NCBI RefSeq assembly: GCF_001014975.1
Contig: NZ_BBXA01000021.1
Span: 115,264-179,263, forward strand
Length of the DNA: 64,000 nucleotides
Direction of reading: 5' to 3'
Source of the DNA: Novosphingobium sp. MD-1
Lineage (GTDB): Bacteria; Pseudomonadota; Alphaproteobacteria; Sphingomonadales; Sphingomonadaceae
The notes beneath the pieces are model-generated. The model was not told where the DNA came from, did no database searches, and saw only the letters and a program-made list of their open reading frames with translations. This document shows positions 19,062 through 28,189 of this stretch, in pieces; the stretch's first letter is position 1; every line of letters starts with the position of its first letter. The translations under genes and the position numbers were made by a program.

Positions 19062-19079
19062 CGGCCCACGCCGCCCGTC

Positions 19080-19168
19080 ATCCCAGCAAAAGCTGGGATC
19101 TCGTGGGGCGGGGCCGGTCCTGCCGGAAATGCGCTGCAACGGCCTGAGGTCCCAGCTTTCGCTGGGAC
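19080..19168. repeat. REP-like paired hairpins
   Basis: Two small hairpins with related arms: ATCCCAGC-AAAA-GCTGGGAT (19080-19099) and GTCCCAGC-TTTC-GCTGGGAC (19149-19168). They face each other around a 49-nt spacer. The spacing, GC-rich arms and intergenic location match the dispersed palindromic repeats seen in sphingomonad genomes. It may also terminate the convergent genes on either side. Confidence 0.65.
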
Positions 19169-19183
19169 GATGGCACTGGGCGC

Positions 19184-19870
19184 TTAGCTGCCGGTGTAGA
19201 CCCGCTTTTCCTTGACGCGCTTGTCGCGCACGACCGGGCGGTGGTGCACCGCGCGGCGGCGGACCGGAACGTTGACCCATTCCTCGGTCACGGTCGTGGT
19301 CTCGACGCAGGGCTTCTGCTGGTTCTGGATCACCACTGGCACCATGACGTAGCCGTAGGGCGCGTATCCCGGATAGGCGCCGCCGTAGCCGGGGTATCCC
19401 GCGCCATAGCCGCCCGGATAGCCTGCGGCTTGCGGTGGGCCGTAGCGACGGAAGAATTCCTCGCATTCGCGGTCCCGCCCCTTGTCCTCGGCCTTGTCGA
19501 TCACGTTGCCGGCCACCGCGCCAACCGCCGCGCCGGCCACGGTGCCGAGCACGCGATCGCCCGAGGCCACACGGTTGCCGATCAATCCGCCCACCGCGCC
19601 GCCGATCAGCGTGCCGCCGACGTGCTTATCCGGATTGTTGACGCGGCAGCGATCCAGCATCCGCTGGTATTCCGGGTCCACCGGCGGCGGAGCAGGCATC
19701 TGCGTTGCCGGATAGCCGCCCTGCCAGGCGGGCGCGGCGCCGTAAGGCGCCGGAGCATACCAGCCGCCGGGCGGTGCGGGCGGCGGCGGGGGCGGCGCTT
19801 CGTGGGCCACGGCCGGCATGGCGCCTGCCAGTGCGAGCGAAACGGCAAGTGCTTGGTAGATTCGGGCCAT
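19184..19870 (-). CDS. Exported glycine-zipper protein
   Basis: A 228-residue exported protein of unknown function. A signal peptide covers about residues 1-22 (ending AVAHE). A Pro/Gly/Tyr-rich segment follows to about 70. A glycine zipper lies at about 85-125 (GGTLIGGAVGGLIGNRVASGD...), the kind that embeds in the outer membrane in 2TM-type proteins. The C-terminal part is again Gly/Tyr/Pro-rich and ends in a basic, Arg/Lys/Val-rich tail. It could be an outer-membrane or surface protein, which is an inference. Confidence 0.8.
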   Translation of the reverse strand: MARIYQALAVSLALAGAMPAVAHEAPPPPPPAPPGGWYAPAPYGAAPAWQGGYPATQMPAPPPVDPEYQRMLDRCRVNNPDKHVGGTLIGGAVGGLIGNRVASGDRVLGTVAGAAVGAVAGNVIDKAEDKGRDRECEEFFRRYGPPQAAGYPGGYGAGYPGYGGAYPGYAPYGYVMVPVVIQNQQKPCVETTTVTEEWVNVPVRRRAVHHRPVVRDKRVKEKRVYTGS

Positions 19871-20011
19871 CGTGATCCCCTGTTGCGGCGCGCCGGCGCG
19901 ACTGGCCGGATTCCGGACGTTTCAGGAACCGTATCATCGCCGGGCAGGGGGCACCAAGGCCGCTCCCGGCGCTGTGCCGAAACGGGATAGATTGGCGGGT
20001 GGTTCTTTCTC

Positions 20012-20494
20012 TCAGATCCGTTCCGCGATCGCCTCTGCCAGCGCTTCTATGCCGGCGGCGTCCTCTGCGCTGAACCGTCCGGGCAGCGGGCTGTCGAGGT
20101 CGATCACGGCGATGACCGCGCCACCGCGAATCACGGGAACGACCAGTTCGGACCGGCTGGCCGCATCACAGGCGATATGGCCGGGAAAGGCGTGGACGTC
20201 CTCCACCCGCTGCGTCGTCGCGGTGCGCGCGGCCGCGCCGCAGACGCCGCGATCCAGCGGGATGCGGATGCAGGCGGGCTTGCCGATGAACGGGCCGAGC
20301 ACCAATTCGCCTTCCACCATGCGGTAGAAGCCGGCCCAGTTGAGATCGGGCAGGAATTCCGCCAGCAGCGCGGCGACATTGGCCATGTTGGCGATGCCGT
20401 CGGGCTCGTTATCGGTGATGGCCACCGCCGCTTCGCGCAGCTCGGCGTGGATCTCGGCGGTCGAAGCGCCGGCGTTGGGGGCAAAGGCGTACAT
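20012..20494 (-). CDS. Free methionine-(R)-sulfoxide reductase (GAF domain)
   Basis: A 160-residue stand-alone GAF-domain enzyme that reduces free methionine-R-sulfoxide. The three family cysteines are present at positions 75, 85 and 109 in ACIRIPLDRGVCG and HIACD. The start at 20494 (MYAFAPNAG) is the family start; the frame stays open far upstream but without conserved content. It is divergent from the sorbosone-dehydrogenase-like gene, 87 bp away. Confidence 0.88.
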   Translation of the reverse strand: MYAFAPNAGASTAEIHAELREAAVAITDNEPDGIANMANVAALLAEFLPDLNWAGFYRMVEGELVLGPFIGKPACIRIPLDRGVCGAAARTATTQRVEDVHAFPGHIACDAASRSELVVPVIRGGAVIAVIDLDSPLPGRFSAEDAAGIEALAEAIAERI

Positions 20495-20581
20495 ACCCCT
20501 GATATAGGGCGGCCGGGGCGGAATGGAATGAGGGCAAGCTGTCAGGTGACAGGACGGCGTTTGCCGCCTAGATTCGTGCGC

Positions 20582-22045
20582 ATGACTCTTTTGCGCAAGA
20601 TCCTCATCGGCCTGCTCGTCGTTGTCGTCGCGGGCGGCCTTTTCATCGCCTGGGCCATGCGGGGTGATCCCGCACAGTACACGCTGGACCAGCTTTCCGG
20701 GCCGAAGCCCAAGCTGGCCGAGCCCAGCGCGCAGACCATACCCACGGTCGTGGTGGCGGAACCCGTGGGTTGGAAAGCTAACGAGGCGCCCGTGGCGGCG
20801 CAGGGGCTGGCGGTCGGCCGCTTCGCCGACGGGCTGGATCATCCCCGTGCGGTGACCGTGCTATCCAATGGCGATGTGCTGGTGGCGGAAACCAACGCGC
20901 CTCCCGGCCGCGGCCCCGGAGGGATCACGGGCCTGGTGATGAACTGGCTGTTCCGCAAGGTCGGCGCCGGCGGGCCTTCGCCCAACAAGATCGTGCTGCT
21001 GCGCGATACCAATGGCGATGGCAAGGCCGACCAGAAGTTCGTGATGGACAATCCCGCGCTCGATTCGCCGTTCGGCATGGTGTTCCGCGACGGCCGCCTG
21101 ATCATCGCCAACCATAACGCGGTGCTGTCGTACCCCTATGCGCTGGGCCAGACGAACCTTGCCGGCAAGCCCGAGAAGCTGATGGACCTGCCCGGCGGCG
21201 GCAACCACTGGGCGCGCAACCTGCTGCTCAGCGCCGATGGCGGCAAGCTCTACGTGACCGTCGGCTCCTCGTCGAACATCGCGGAGAACGGCATCGACCA
21301 GGAAAAGGGCCGCGCCGCGATCCACGAGTACGATTTCGCCAAGCGCAGCAGCCGCGAATTCGCCGGCGGCCTGCGCAATCCCAACGGGCTCGACTGGAAC
21401 CCGCACAGCGGCGAGCTGTGGACCGTGGTCAACGAGCGCGACATGCTCGGGTCCGATCTCGTGCCCGATTACCTCACCAACGTGCCGCTGGGGGCCCAGT
21501 ACGGCTGGCCGTGGGCCTACTGGAAAAAGAACATCGACTGGCGCGTGAAGGCGCCGATGCCCGAATACATGCTCGAATATACGCGCAAGCCGGAATACGC
21601 ACTGGGTTCGCACGTCGCCCCGCTGGGCCTTGCCTTCGCGCGCGGCGGCAACGTGCTGGGCGAACGCTTCGCGCAGGGCGCGTTCATCGCGCGCCACGGT
21701 TCGTGGAACCGCCGCCCGCTGTCGGGCTATGACGTTGTCTTTGTCGGCTTCGACGATCGCGGCAACGTGAAGCCCACCCCGCCGACCCCGATTCTCAGCG
21801 GGTTCCTCACGGCCGATGGCCGCGCGCATGGCCGACCGACCTGGGTCGCCTTCGCGAAGGACGGCGCGCTGCTGGTCAGCGACGACGTGGGCGGCGTGAT
21901 CTGGCGCGTGGTGGCCCCTGGCGCGAAGCCGGCGGCGGAAATCGTGCCGATCAAGGCCACGCCGATGCCGCCCCCGCCGCCGGCGGATGCCAAGTTCATC
22001 GCCAAGCCGAACGAAGATTCGGACCTGCTCAAGCCGCAGCCGTAA
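20582..22045 (+). CDS. PQQ-dependent sugar dehydrogenase, sorbosone dehydrogenase-like
   Basis: A 487-residue protein with one N-terminal membrane anchor (about 5-25) and a six-bladed beta-propeller typical of PQQ-type soluble aldose or L-sorbosone dehydrogenases. Blades show LDHPRAVTVLSNGDVLVAETN and LRNPNGLDWNPHSGELWTVVNERD. A DTNGDGKAD loop resembles a calcium site. The propeller should face the periplasm. The true sugar substrate is unknown, and no PQQ synthesis genes are in the window. The ATG at 20582 follows a long open frame upstream that overlaps the GAF gene. Confidence 0.8.
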   Translation: MTLLRKILIGLLVVVVAGGLFIAWAMRGDPAQYTLDQLSGPKPKLAEPSAQTIPTVVVAEPVGWKANEAPVAAQGLAVGRFADGLDHPRAVTVLSNGDVLVAETNAPPGRGPGGITGLVMNWLFRKVGAGGPSPNKIVLLRDTNGDGKADQKFVMDNPALDSPFGMVFRDGRLIIANHNAVLSYPYALGQTNLAGKPEKLMDLPGGGNHWARNLLLSADGGKLYVTVGSSSNIAENGIDQEKGRAAIHEYDFAKRSSREFAGGLRNPNGLDWNPHSGELWTVVNERDMLGSDLVPDYLTNVPLGAQYGWPWAYWKKNIDWRVKAPMPEYMLEYTRKPEYALGSHVAPLGLAFARGGNVLGERFAQGAFIARHGSWNRRPLSGYDVVFVGFDDRGNVKPTPPTPILSGFLTADGRAHGRPTWVAFAKDGALLVSDDVGGVIWRVVAPGAKPAAEIVPIKATPMPPPPPADAKFIAKPNEDSDLLKPQP

Positions 22046-22074
22046 GGCGCGGGAAAAGCACCCGGGCGCGTGGC

Positions 22075-22896
22075 TTACAGCGCGCGCCCGGTCCGCCCGG
22101 CCAGTTCGTTGACATATTGCCAGGCCACGCGCCCGGAGCGGCCACCGCGCCGGCGTGACCACTCCAGCGCGTCGGCCGGCTCCCATTCCAGCCCGTAATG
22201 CGCGGCATAGCCGCCGATGATCGCCAGGAAATCGTCCTGCGAGCAATTGTGGAAGCCCAGCGAAAGCCCGAACCGGTCGGCCAGCGCCAGCCGGTCGTCG
22301 ACCACGTCGCGCGGGTTGATCGGATCGTCCTGTTCGCTGAGATGGCGTTCCACGATGGCGCGGCGGTTGGAGGTGACGGCAAGGCGCACGTTGGCGGGGC
22401 GCGCTTCCACGCCGCCTTCCAGCCAGCTGCGCAGCCGGCGCGCGCCATCGGCGTCGCCCGCGTCGAAGCCGAGATCGTCGAGGAACACCAGGAAGCGGCG
22501 CTCGATCCCCCGCAGCAGCGCGAACAGGTCGGCCAGGCCGGCCTCGGGCGTGGCCTGCACCAGCGCGATGCTGCCCGGCCATTCTGTCTGCGCGGCCAGC
22601 GTGGCGGCGCGCAGCAGCGCTGACTTGCCCATCCCGCGCGAACCCCACAGCAGCATGTCGTGTGCGGCCGCGCCTTGCGCCAGGCGCGCCACGTTTTCGA
22701 CCACCGCACCCTTCTGGAAGTCGATGCCGTGCATCAGGTCCAGCGCGGGCGCTTCCAGCCGGGCGACCGGCCGGGCCGTACGCCCCAGCCAGACGTAGGC
22801 GGGGTGCGCCAGCCAGTCGACGGGCGGCGGCGGGGGCGGCGCAAGCCGTTCCAGCGCCTCGGCGATACGGGTCAGCAAGGGGGTATGGTCACTCAT
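22075..22896 (-). CDS. DUF815 family P-loop ATPase
   Basis: A 273-residue AAA-like ATPase of the DUF815 family, whose role is not known. Walker A GSRGMGKS is at residues 85-92 and Walker B FLVFLDDLGF is near 135-144. A TSNRR sensor-1-like segment follows. A proline-rich stretch sits near the N terminus. Its ATG overlaps the stop of the upstream acyl-CoA dehydrogenase (ATGA), so the two genes are translationally coupled, though no functional link is known. Confidence 0.85.
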   Translation of the reverse strand: MSDHTPLLTRIAEALERLAPPPPPPVDWLAHPAYVWLGRTARPVARLEAPALDLMHGIDFQKGAVVENVARLAQGAAAHDMLLWGSRGMGKSALLRAATLAAQTEWPGSIALVQATPEAGLADLFALLRGIERRFLVFLDDLGFDAGDADGARRLRSWLEGGVEARPANVRLAVTSNRRAIVERHLSEQDDPINPRDVVDDRLALADRFGLSLGFHNCSQDDFLAIIGGYAAHYGLEWEPADALEWSRRRGGRSGRVAWQYVNELAGRTGRAL

Positions 22897-24611
22897 GCCA
22901 GCAGCGCGTCGGTATCCAGCTGATAGACCAGCGCCGCGCCCGCCATGGCCGCCGAGCCAAGGCCGCGCATTTCGGGCACGATGGTGCGGTTGAAGAACAT
23001 CGTCACCGCCGTCTTGGCGTCATCGCCCGTGGCTCGCGCCTGGCGGGCAAGCTGCCAGCCGGCCACGGCCGCCGCGCACATCGTGGTGAACGGCACGCTG
23101 CCGGCCAGCCGGTCGTCCAGCGTGGCGCTGGTGGTCATCCAGGTGGCGATCGCGGCCACGTCTCTCGCCAGCGCGGCGACTTCGGGTACGTCTTCCATTT
23201 CCGCGATGATGTCGGCCATCAGCGCCTGCAGCACGCCGCCGTTGTCGTAACCCAGCTTGCGGGTGACGAGGTCGGCGGCCTGGATGCCGTTGGTGCCTTC
23301 GTAGATCGGCGCGATGCGCGCGTCGCGATAGTGCTGCGCGGCGCCGGTTTCCTCGATGAAGCCCATGCCGCCGTGGACCTGCACGCCCAGACTGGTCACC
23401 TCGCAGCCGACATCGGTGCCCCAGGCCTTGAGCATGGGCACCAGCACTTCCGCCCGCTTCTGCGCGGCCGCGTCGCCCAGCGTCCCGCGATCGATCTGGC
23501 CGGCGGTGTAATAGAGCAGCGCCCGCGCGCCTTCGGTCAGCGCGCGCATCCGCAGCAGCATCCGGCGCACGTCGGGGTGTTCGATGATCGCCACCGGCGT
23601 CTTGTCCGCCGCGCCGGCCCGCGCGGACTGGACGCGATCGCGCGCATAGGCCCGCGCCTGCTGATAGGCGCGTTCGGCGATCTGCACGCCCTGGCTGCCC
23701 ACGTTGATGCGGGCGGAGTTCATCATCGTGAACATGGCCTTCAGGCCCTCGTTCTCGTGGCCTACCAGTTCGCCGATGCATTCGCCGTGGTCGCCATAGG
23801 ACATGACGCAGGTGGGCGAGGCGTGGATGCCCAGCTTGTGCTCGATCGAGACGCAGCGCACGTCGTTGCGTGCGCCGGGGGTGCCGTCCGCGTTGACGTG
23901 GAACTTGGGCACGATGAACAGCGAGATGCCGCGCGTGCCGGCCGGGGCGCCGGGAGTGCGGGCGAGAACCAGGTGGATGATGTTCTCGGCCAGGTCGTGC
24001 TCGCCGAAGGTGATGAAGATCTTGGTGCCGGCGATGCGGTACTTGCCGGCGTGCGGGCCTTCGGTGATCGGCACGGCGGTGCTGCGCAGCGCGCCCACGT
24101 CGGACCCGGCCTGCGGCTCGGTCAGGTTCATCGTGCCCGACCATTCGCCGCTGACCAGCTTGGGAAGATAGAGCGCCTTCTGGGCTTCGCTGCCGTGGTG
24201 ATCCAGCGCCTCGATCGCGCCGACGGTGAGCATCGGCAGCAGGGCGAAGCCCATGTTGGCCGCGCCCAGCGTCTCGAGCACGCAAGTCGCCAGCGCGAAG
24301 GGCAGACCCTGTCCGCCGTGATCGACCGGCCCGGCGATCGCGTTCCAGCCCTGCTCGACGAACGCGCGGTAGGCGTCGGCGAAGCCGGCGGGCAGCGTTA
24401 CCGTGCCATCGTTCCATTTCGCGCCCTCGGTATCGCCCAGCCGGTTGAGCGGCGCCCATTCGCCGGCGGCCAGCGCGCCGATGCCTTCCACGATGGCTTC
24501 CACCAGATCGGGGCTGGCAGCCTCGAAGCGTTCGTGCGCCGCCAGTTCGTCGATCCCGGCGCTGACGCGCAGGGCAAGCACCTGGTCGGTGGTTGGTGGC
24601 GTGAAATCCAT
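22893..24611 (-). CDS. Large acyl-CoA dehydrogenase, DmdC-like
   Basis: A 572-residue acyl-CoA dehydrogenase of the long type with an extra C-terminal domain, similar in size and layout to 3-methylmercaptopropionyl-CoA dehydrogenases. The FAD-binding NLTEPQAGSDVGALRSTA and the segment HGGMGFIEETGAAQHYRDARIAPIYEG (residues near 430) are visible. The substrate acyl-CoA is unknown; no DMSP demethylase genes lie here. It is the first gene of a two-gene unit with DUF815 and is divergent from tsaC. Confidence 0.85.
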   Translation of the reverse strand: MDFTPPTTDQVLALRVSAGIDELAAHERFEAASPDLVEAIVEGIGALAAGEWAPLNRLGDTEGAKWNDGTVTLPAGFADAYRAFVEQGWNAIAGPVDHGGQGLPFALATCVLETLGAANMGFALLPMLTVGAIEALDHHGSEAQKALYLPKLVSGEWSGTMNLTEPQAGSDVGALRSTAVPITEGPHAGKYRIAGTKIFITFGEHDLAENIIHLVLARTPGAPAGTRGISLFIVPKFHVNADGTPGARNDVRCVSIEHKLGIHASPTCVMSYGDHGECIGELVGHENEGLKAMFTMMNSARINVGSQGVQIAERAYQQARAYARDRVQSARAGAADKTPVAIIEHPDVRRMLLRMRALTEGARALLYYTAGQIDRGTLGDAAAQKRAEVLVPMLKAWGTDVGCEVTSLGVQVHGGMGFIEETGAAQHYRDARIAPIYEGTNGIQAADLVTRKLGYDNGGVLQALMADIIAEMEDVPEVAALARDVAAIATWMTTSATLDDRLAGSVPFTTMCAAAVAGWQLARQARATGDDAKTAVTMFFNRTIVPEMRGLGSAAMAGAALVYQLDTDALLA

Positions 24612-24671
24612 CGCAGTTCCCCTCGCTTGGTTTTCCTTGGCAGAGCGTGGCGCGCGCTATAGCGGCAAGGC

Positions 24672-25640
24672 ATGGACGGTACAAAGATTTCCCACGGCGG
24701 ACCGGGCAACCTGCGCGCCGCCGATGCCGCCGGCATTGCCGCGGCGGCGCGGCTGCTGGCCGCGGGGGGGACGGTCGCCGTGCCCACCGAAACCGTCTAT
24801 GGCCTTGCTGCCCGAGCCGACGACGATGCCGCGGTGGCGGGCATCTACCGCGCCAAGGGCCGCCCCGATTTCAATCCGCTGATCGTCCATGTTCCCGATG
24901 CCGTAGCGGCAAGGGCACTCGCCGCGTTCGACGACCGGGCCGAGGCGCTGGCCGCCGCGTTCTGGCCGGGCGCGCTGACGATGGTGTTGCCGCGTCTGCC
25001 CGGTGCGCCGCTTGCCATGGCGGTCAGCGCGGGCCTGCCCACGGTGGCGCTGCGCTGCCCCGCGCATCCGGTGATGCAGGCGCTGCTGCGCGAAAGCGGG
25101 CTGCCGTTGGCCGCGCCCTCGGCGAATCGCAGCGGCGCGATCAGCCCCACCAGCGCCGCGCACGTGCGCGCCTCGCTGGGCGACAGGGTCGGCCTGATTC
25201 TCGATGGGGGAGAGACGGCGCAGGGGATCGAATCGACCATCGTCGGCCTGCGCGCGGATGGATCGTGGGCGATCCTGCGGCCGGGTCCGATCGAGGAGGC
25301 GTCGATCGCCGCGGTGCTGGGGGAAGCCCATGCCGGCCGGGCGCAGGATCGCGGCGGGATCGAGGCGCCGGGGCAATTGGCCAGCCACTATGCGCCGGGC
25401 AAGCCCGTCCGCCTCGACGCGCCGGACGCGGAGCCGGACGAATTCCTGATCGGCTTCGGCGCGGTTGCCGGCGATGTCTCGCTGTCGCGCACGGGCGATC
25501 TCGCGGAAGCGGCGGCCCGGCTCTACGCCTGCCTGCATCTGGCGGCGGACGATGCGCGGCCCCGGATCGCCGTGGCGCCGATCCCGGACCGGGGCATCGG
25601 CGTCGCCATCAACGACAGGTTGCGCCGCGCCGCCGCCTGA
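24672..25640 (+). CDS. tsaC: L-threonylcarbamoyladenylate synthase (Sua5/YrdC type)
   Basis: A 322-residue long-form enzyme that makes threonylcarbamoyl-AMP for t6A37 of tRNA. The YrdC domain (about 15-210) has VAVPTETVYGLAARA, the KGRPDFNPLIVHV substrate motif and APSANRSGAISPTS. A C-terminal Sua5 domain from about 230 (ending in GIGVAINDRLRRAA) makes it the long form rather than a stand-alone TsaC. It is divergent from the acyl-CoA dehydrogenase and convergent with the DUF2807 gene. Confidence 0.92.
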   Translation: MDGTKISHGGPGNLRAADAAGIAAAARLLAAGGTVAVPTETVYGLAARADDDAAVAGIYRAKGRPDFNPLIVHVPDAVAARALAAFDDRAEALAAAFWPGALTMVLPRLPGAPLAMAVSAGLPTVALRCPAHPVMQALLRESGLPLAAPSANRSGAISPTSAAHVRASLGDRVGLILDGGETAQGIESTIVGLRADGSWAILRPGPIEEASIAAVLGEAHAGRAQDRGGIEAPGQLASHYAPGKPVRLDAPDAEPDEFLIGFGAVAGDVSLSRTGDLAEAAARLYACLHLAADDARPRIAVAPIPDRGIGVAINDRLRRAAA

Positions 25641-25661
25641 ACGGCTTTAGGCGGGCCAGTT

Positions 25662-26405
25662 TCAGGCGGGTTGGCAAACCAGCTTGCCCGAGCCCAGCGT
25701 CTTGACCGTGCAGGTCGCGCGCCCGAGCACGTGGATGTCGCCGCTGCCCAGGATCGAGGCATCCACGGTACCGTCCGATGCGAACCGGCCGCTGCCCGAC
25801 CCGGCAACGTCGGCCTTCGCCGCATCGACCGAGAGGCCGGAAAGATCGGCATTGCCCGATCCGCCGATGGTCAGCGCTAGGTTCCTGGCATGGCCGGCGG
25901 CCCGCACGGTTCCCGGACCCAGTACGTCGACCTTGAGCGTGCCGACATCGACGCGGGTGCTATCCACGCTTCCGGAGCCGGCGATCACCACCCTGGCGTC
26001 TTCTCCATGCAAGGCGTCGCTGTGGACAGTGCCCGAGCCCATCAGCACGATCCCCTGCAACGGCGGAACGACCACGTTGATGGTCACGGTGCCGCCTTGG
26101 CCGAACCCGTGCTTTTCGCGCGCGATGCCGAGGTTACCGTCCTTCAGGGTGAAGCGGAGCTGGTCCTTGATCGCCGGATCGCCATCGACGGTAATCGCCA
26201 GCCGGTCCCCGCCGGTAACATGGACGGTATCGGGGCCGAGCAGGGTGATCGTGTCCGGCGCCTTGCCCGAGGTATCCAGCTGCGCCAGCGGCACGCCGCT
26301 GACACCGTCGATGGTGACGTGCGCGTCGGACGAACAGCCGGCCAGCGCGGCGCCGAGACCGACGGCGGCTACGCCCGCCAGGGCACGGGCAAGATTGGCG
26401 AACAT
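25662..26405 (-). CDS. DUF2807 (head GIN domain) lipoprotein
   Basis: A 247-residue predicted lipoprotein with signal peptide and lipobox LAGC at Cys24. The mature part is a parallel beta-helix-like DUF2807 domain with repeated Gly-Ser-Gly turns such as VLMGSGTVHSD, VIAGSGSVDST and TIGGSGNADLSG. The family has been described as a putative auto-transporter adhesin or envelope protein, and its role is unproven. A 120-bp gap with a terminator separates it from the carD end. Confidence 0.85.
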   Translation of the reverse strand: MFANLARALAGVAAVGLGAALAGCSSDAHVTIDGVSGVPLAQLDTSGKAPDTITLLGPDTVHVTGGDRLAITVDGDPAIKDQLRFTLKDGNLGIAREKHGFGQGGTVTINVVVPPLQGIVLMGSGTVHSDALHGEDARVVIAGSGSVDSTRVDVGTLKVDVLGPGTVRAAGHARNLALTIGGSGNADLSGLSVDAAKADVAGSGSGRFASDGTVDASILGSGDIHVLGRATCTVKTLGSGKLVCQPA

Positions 26406-26520
26406 GCGATGGTCTCCACCGGGAGGGAATGTGTATTGCCCTTATACTACAGCTTCGCCGCCCAGGGCCATGTCGCTCGTCGGCGCGCATCGGCATCTGG
26501 ACGACGCGAGCGCGGCAACG

Positions 26521-26556
26521 CAAAAGGGGCCGCCGGCTTCCCGGCGACCCCTTTTG
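26521..26556 (-). terminator. Terminator after carD
   Basis: A 16-bp arm (26521-26536) pairs with 26541-26556 with one mismatch around a 4-nt loop. On the leftward transcript the stem ends in CCCCUUUUG, a fair intrinsic terminator for carD. Confidence 0.75.
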
Positions 26557-26604
26557 TGGAAACGGGCGTGAAACCCGGCCGGACCGTCTGGCCCGGCCTT
26601 GGCG

Positions 26605-27129
26605 TCAGGCGGTTTCGTAGTACTTCGGCGCGTATTCGTTCAGGATCGCGAGGATCTTCTTGAGCGCGGCCGGTTCGTCGGTCTTTTCCATCGCCGCCAG
26701 TTCGCGGGCGAGGCGTGAAGAGGCCGCTTCGAAGATCTGGCGTTCGGAATAGCTCTGTTCCGGCTGGTCGTCGGCGCGGAACAGGTCGCGCGTGACTTCC
26801 GCGATCGAAACGAGGTCGCCCGAATTGATCTTGGCTTCGTATTCCTGCGCGCGGCGCGACCACATGGTGCGCTTGACCTTGGGCTTGCCCTTCAGCGTAT
26901 CCAGCGCTTCGCGCAGCGTCTTGTCCGAAGACAGCTTGCGCATGCCGATGGCTTCGACCTTGTTCACAGGAACGCGCAGCGTCATGCGTTCCTTCTCGAA
27001 ACGGAGCACGTAAAGCTCCAGCGTCATTCCGGCGATTTCTTCGTTCTGCAATTCGACCACCCGGCCGACGCCGTGCTTCGGATAGACGACGTAATCCCCA
27101 ACATCGAAGGCAAGAGCCTTGGCTGCCAT
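26605..27129 (-). CDS. CarD/CdnL family RNA polymerase-binding regulator
   Basis: A 174-residue CarD/CdnL-type protein that binds RNA polymerase beta and stabilises open complexes, especially at ribosomal RNA promoters. The N-terminal RNAP-interaction domain begins FDVGDYVVYPKHGVGRVVEL. The helical C-terminal domain contains the KPKVKRTMWSRRAQEYEAKINSGD DNA-contact region. The 284-bp leader to 27413 holds a TGGAAAATTTCCA palindrome (27338-27350) of unknown use. In Caulobacter the homologue CdnL also sits near fdxA. Confidence 0.92.
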   Translation of the reverse strand: MAAKALAFDVGDYVVYPKHGVGRVVELQNEEIAGMTLELYVLRFEKERMTLRVPVNKVEAIGMRKLSSDKTLREALDTLKGKPKVKRTMWSRRAQEYEAKINSGDLVSIAEVTRDLFRADDQPEQSYSERQIFEAASSRLARELAAMEKTDEPAALKKILAILNEYAPKYYETA

Positions 27130-27413
27130 TGGTTACCCTTTCGACACGGGCTAGGATGTGGCGGCGGAAGAGGCCCCGGTGCGCGTATTGCGCCCGATGC
27201 CCGCATTGCTTCGCGGGCGGCCCTCAACAAGCGGTCTGCGACCCCTTTTTTGTGCTGCCTTTGTGTCCTGCCTTATCTTCGTGAAATGCGACGCATGGCC
27301 GGGACCATGCCGCACGCGCGAGTATATAACGTTTTTGTGGAAAATTTCCAGTCCCGGCGGAGAATCTCCACGGTTCCTTGTTTTCGCGGGCGGCCGTCCG
27401 GCTTGACGCTACG

Positions 27414-27686
27414 TCAGCGAAGCGCGTGCAAGGTTGTTCTGGCGATTCCCGCGGCCGTGGTGCCGGACGGGGCGGAGCCCATCCGTTCGTCGCTCAAGGT
27501 GGCGATCTGGCCCATCGCCACCAGCAGGGCTTCGGCCCGCGCGGCGAGTCTTTCCACTTCCCGCTCGTTCAGCGAAATGCGGTTTTCCAGATAGGCGATC
27601 TTGGACGTCGCCATCAGCGCGCCGGCGAAGAAGCCGATCGTCGCCGACAGGAAAGCGATTCCCGCATATACTGCGATTTCAGGCAC
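27414..27686 (-). CDS. Small membrane-anchored coiled-coil protein
   Basis: A 90-residue protein of unknown function. Residues 5-28 form one transmembrane helix (AVYAGIAFLSATIGFFAGALMA) and residues 32-60 an amphipathic helix with heptad-like leucines. It lies between fdxA and carD on the same strand. It is not recognised, and the call rests on an uninterrupted frame, a plausible membrane topology and fitting the strand of its neighbours. Confidence 0.5.
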   Translation of the reverse strand: MPEIAVYAGIAFLSATIGFFAGALMATSKIAYLENRISLNEREVERLAARAEALLVAMGQIATLSDERMGSAPSGTTAAGIARTTLHALR

Positions 27687-27735
27687 CTGTTCCGACCCCG
27701 TCAGTTTTATCCTTTTCGGGGAAGGATCGTAGTGT

Positions 27736-27759
27736 TTCCCGCGCGCGCTGGCGCGGGAA
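27736..27759 (-). terminator. Hairpin after fdxA
   Basis: A perfect 9-bp stem (27736-27744 with 27751-27759) around a 6-nt loop. On the leftward transcript it is followed by ACACU, so it is only a weak intrinsic terminator candidate. Confidence 0.5.
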
Positions 27760-27806
27760 TTTCAGTCTGTTTTGGACTAGTCCCGATCTGGGGCGGTTCC
27801 GGGGGC

Positions 27807-27834
27807 GGATCAATCGCCCCGGATCAATCGCCCC
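27807..27834. repeat. Perfect tandem duplication of 14 bp
   Basis: Two adjacent copies of GGATCAATCGCCCC, ending 2 bp before the fdxA stop codon. It is a short microduplication in the 3' region of fdxA, without a known function. Confidence 0.75.
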
Positions 27835-27836
27835 GA

Positions 27837-28175
27837 TCAGTCACCTTCGCCAGGTTCCGCCGAGAAGTACTTGTCGAACTTGCCCTCTTCGCCCTTGTGC
27901 TCGTCGGCGTCCGCCGGAGCGTCCTTCTTGGCGGTGATGTTCGGCCATTCCGCCGAATACTTGGCGTTCAGCTCAAGCCACTGTTCCAGGCCGCTTTCGG
28001 TATCGGGCAGAATCGCTTCGGCGGGGCATTCCGGCTCGCACACGCCGCAGTCGATGCACTCGCTGGGGTTGATCACGAGCATGTTCTCGCCCTCGTAGAA
28101 GCAGTCCACCGGGCAGACCTCGACGCAGTCCATGAATTTGCAGCGGATGCAGGCGTCGGTCACAACATAAGTCAT
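27837..28175 (-). CDS. fdxA: Seven-iron ferredoxin FdxA
   Basis: A 112-residue 7Fe ferredoxin. The cysteines at 9, 17 and 50 are placed to hold the 3Fe-4S cluster, and 21, 40, 43 and 46 to hold the 4Fe-4S cluster; extra cysteines lie at 12 and 25. The C-terminal part is acidic. Such ferredoxins donate low-potential electrons; the partner is not known here. It is the second gene from the S4 gene, 14 bp away, in a leftward unit. Confidence 0.92.
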   Translation of the reverse strand: MTYVVTDACIRCKFMDCVEVCPVDCFYEGENMLVINPSECIDCGVCEPECPAEAILPDTESGLEQWLELNAKYSAEWPNITAKKDAPADADEHKGEEGKFDKYFSAEPGEGD

Positions 28176-28189
28176 GGCGTGATTATCCC

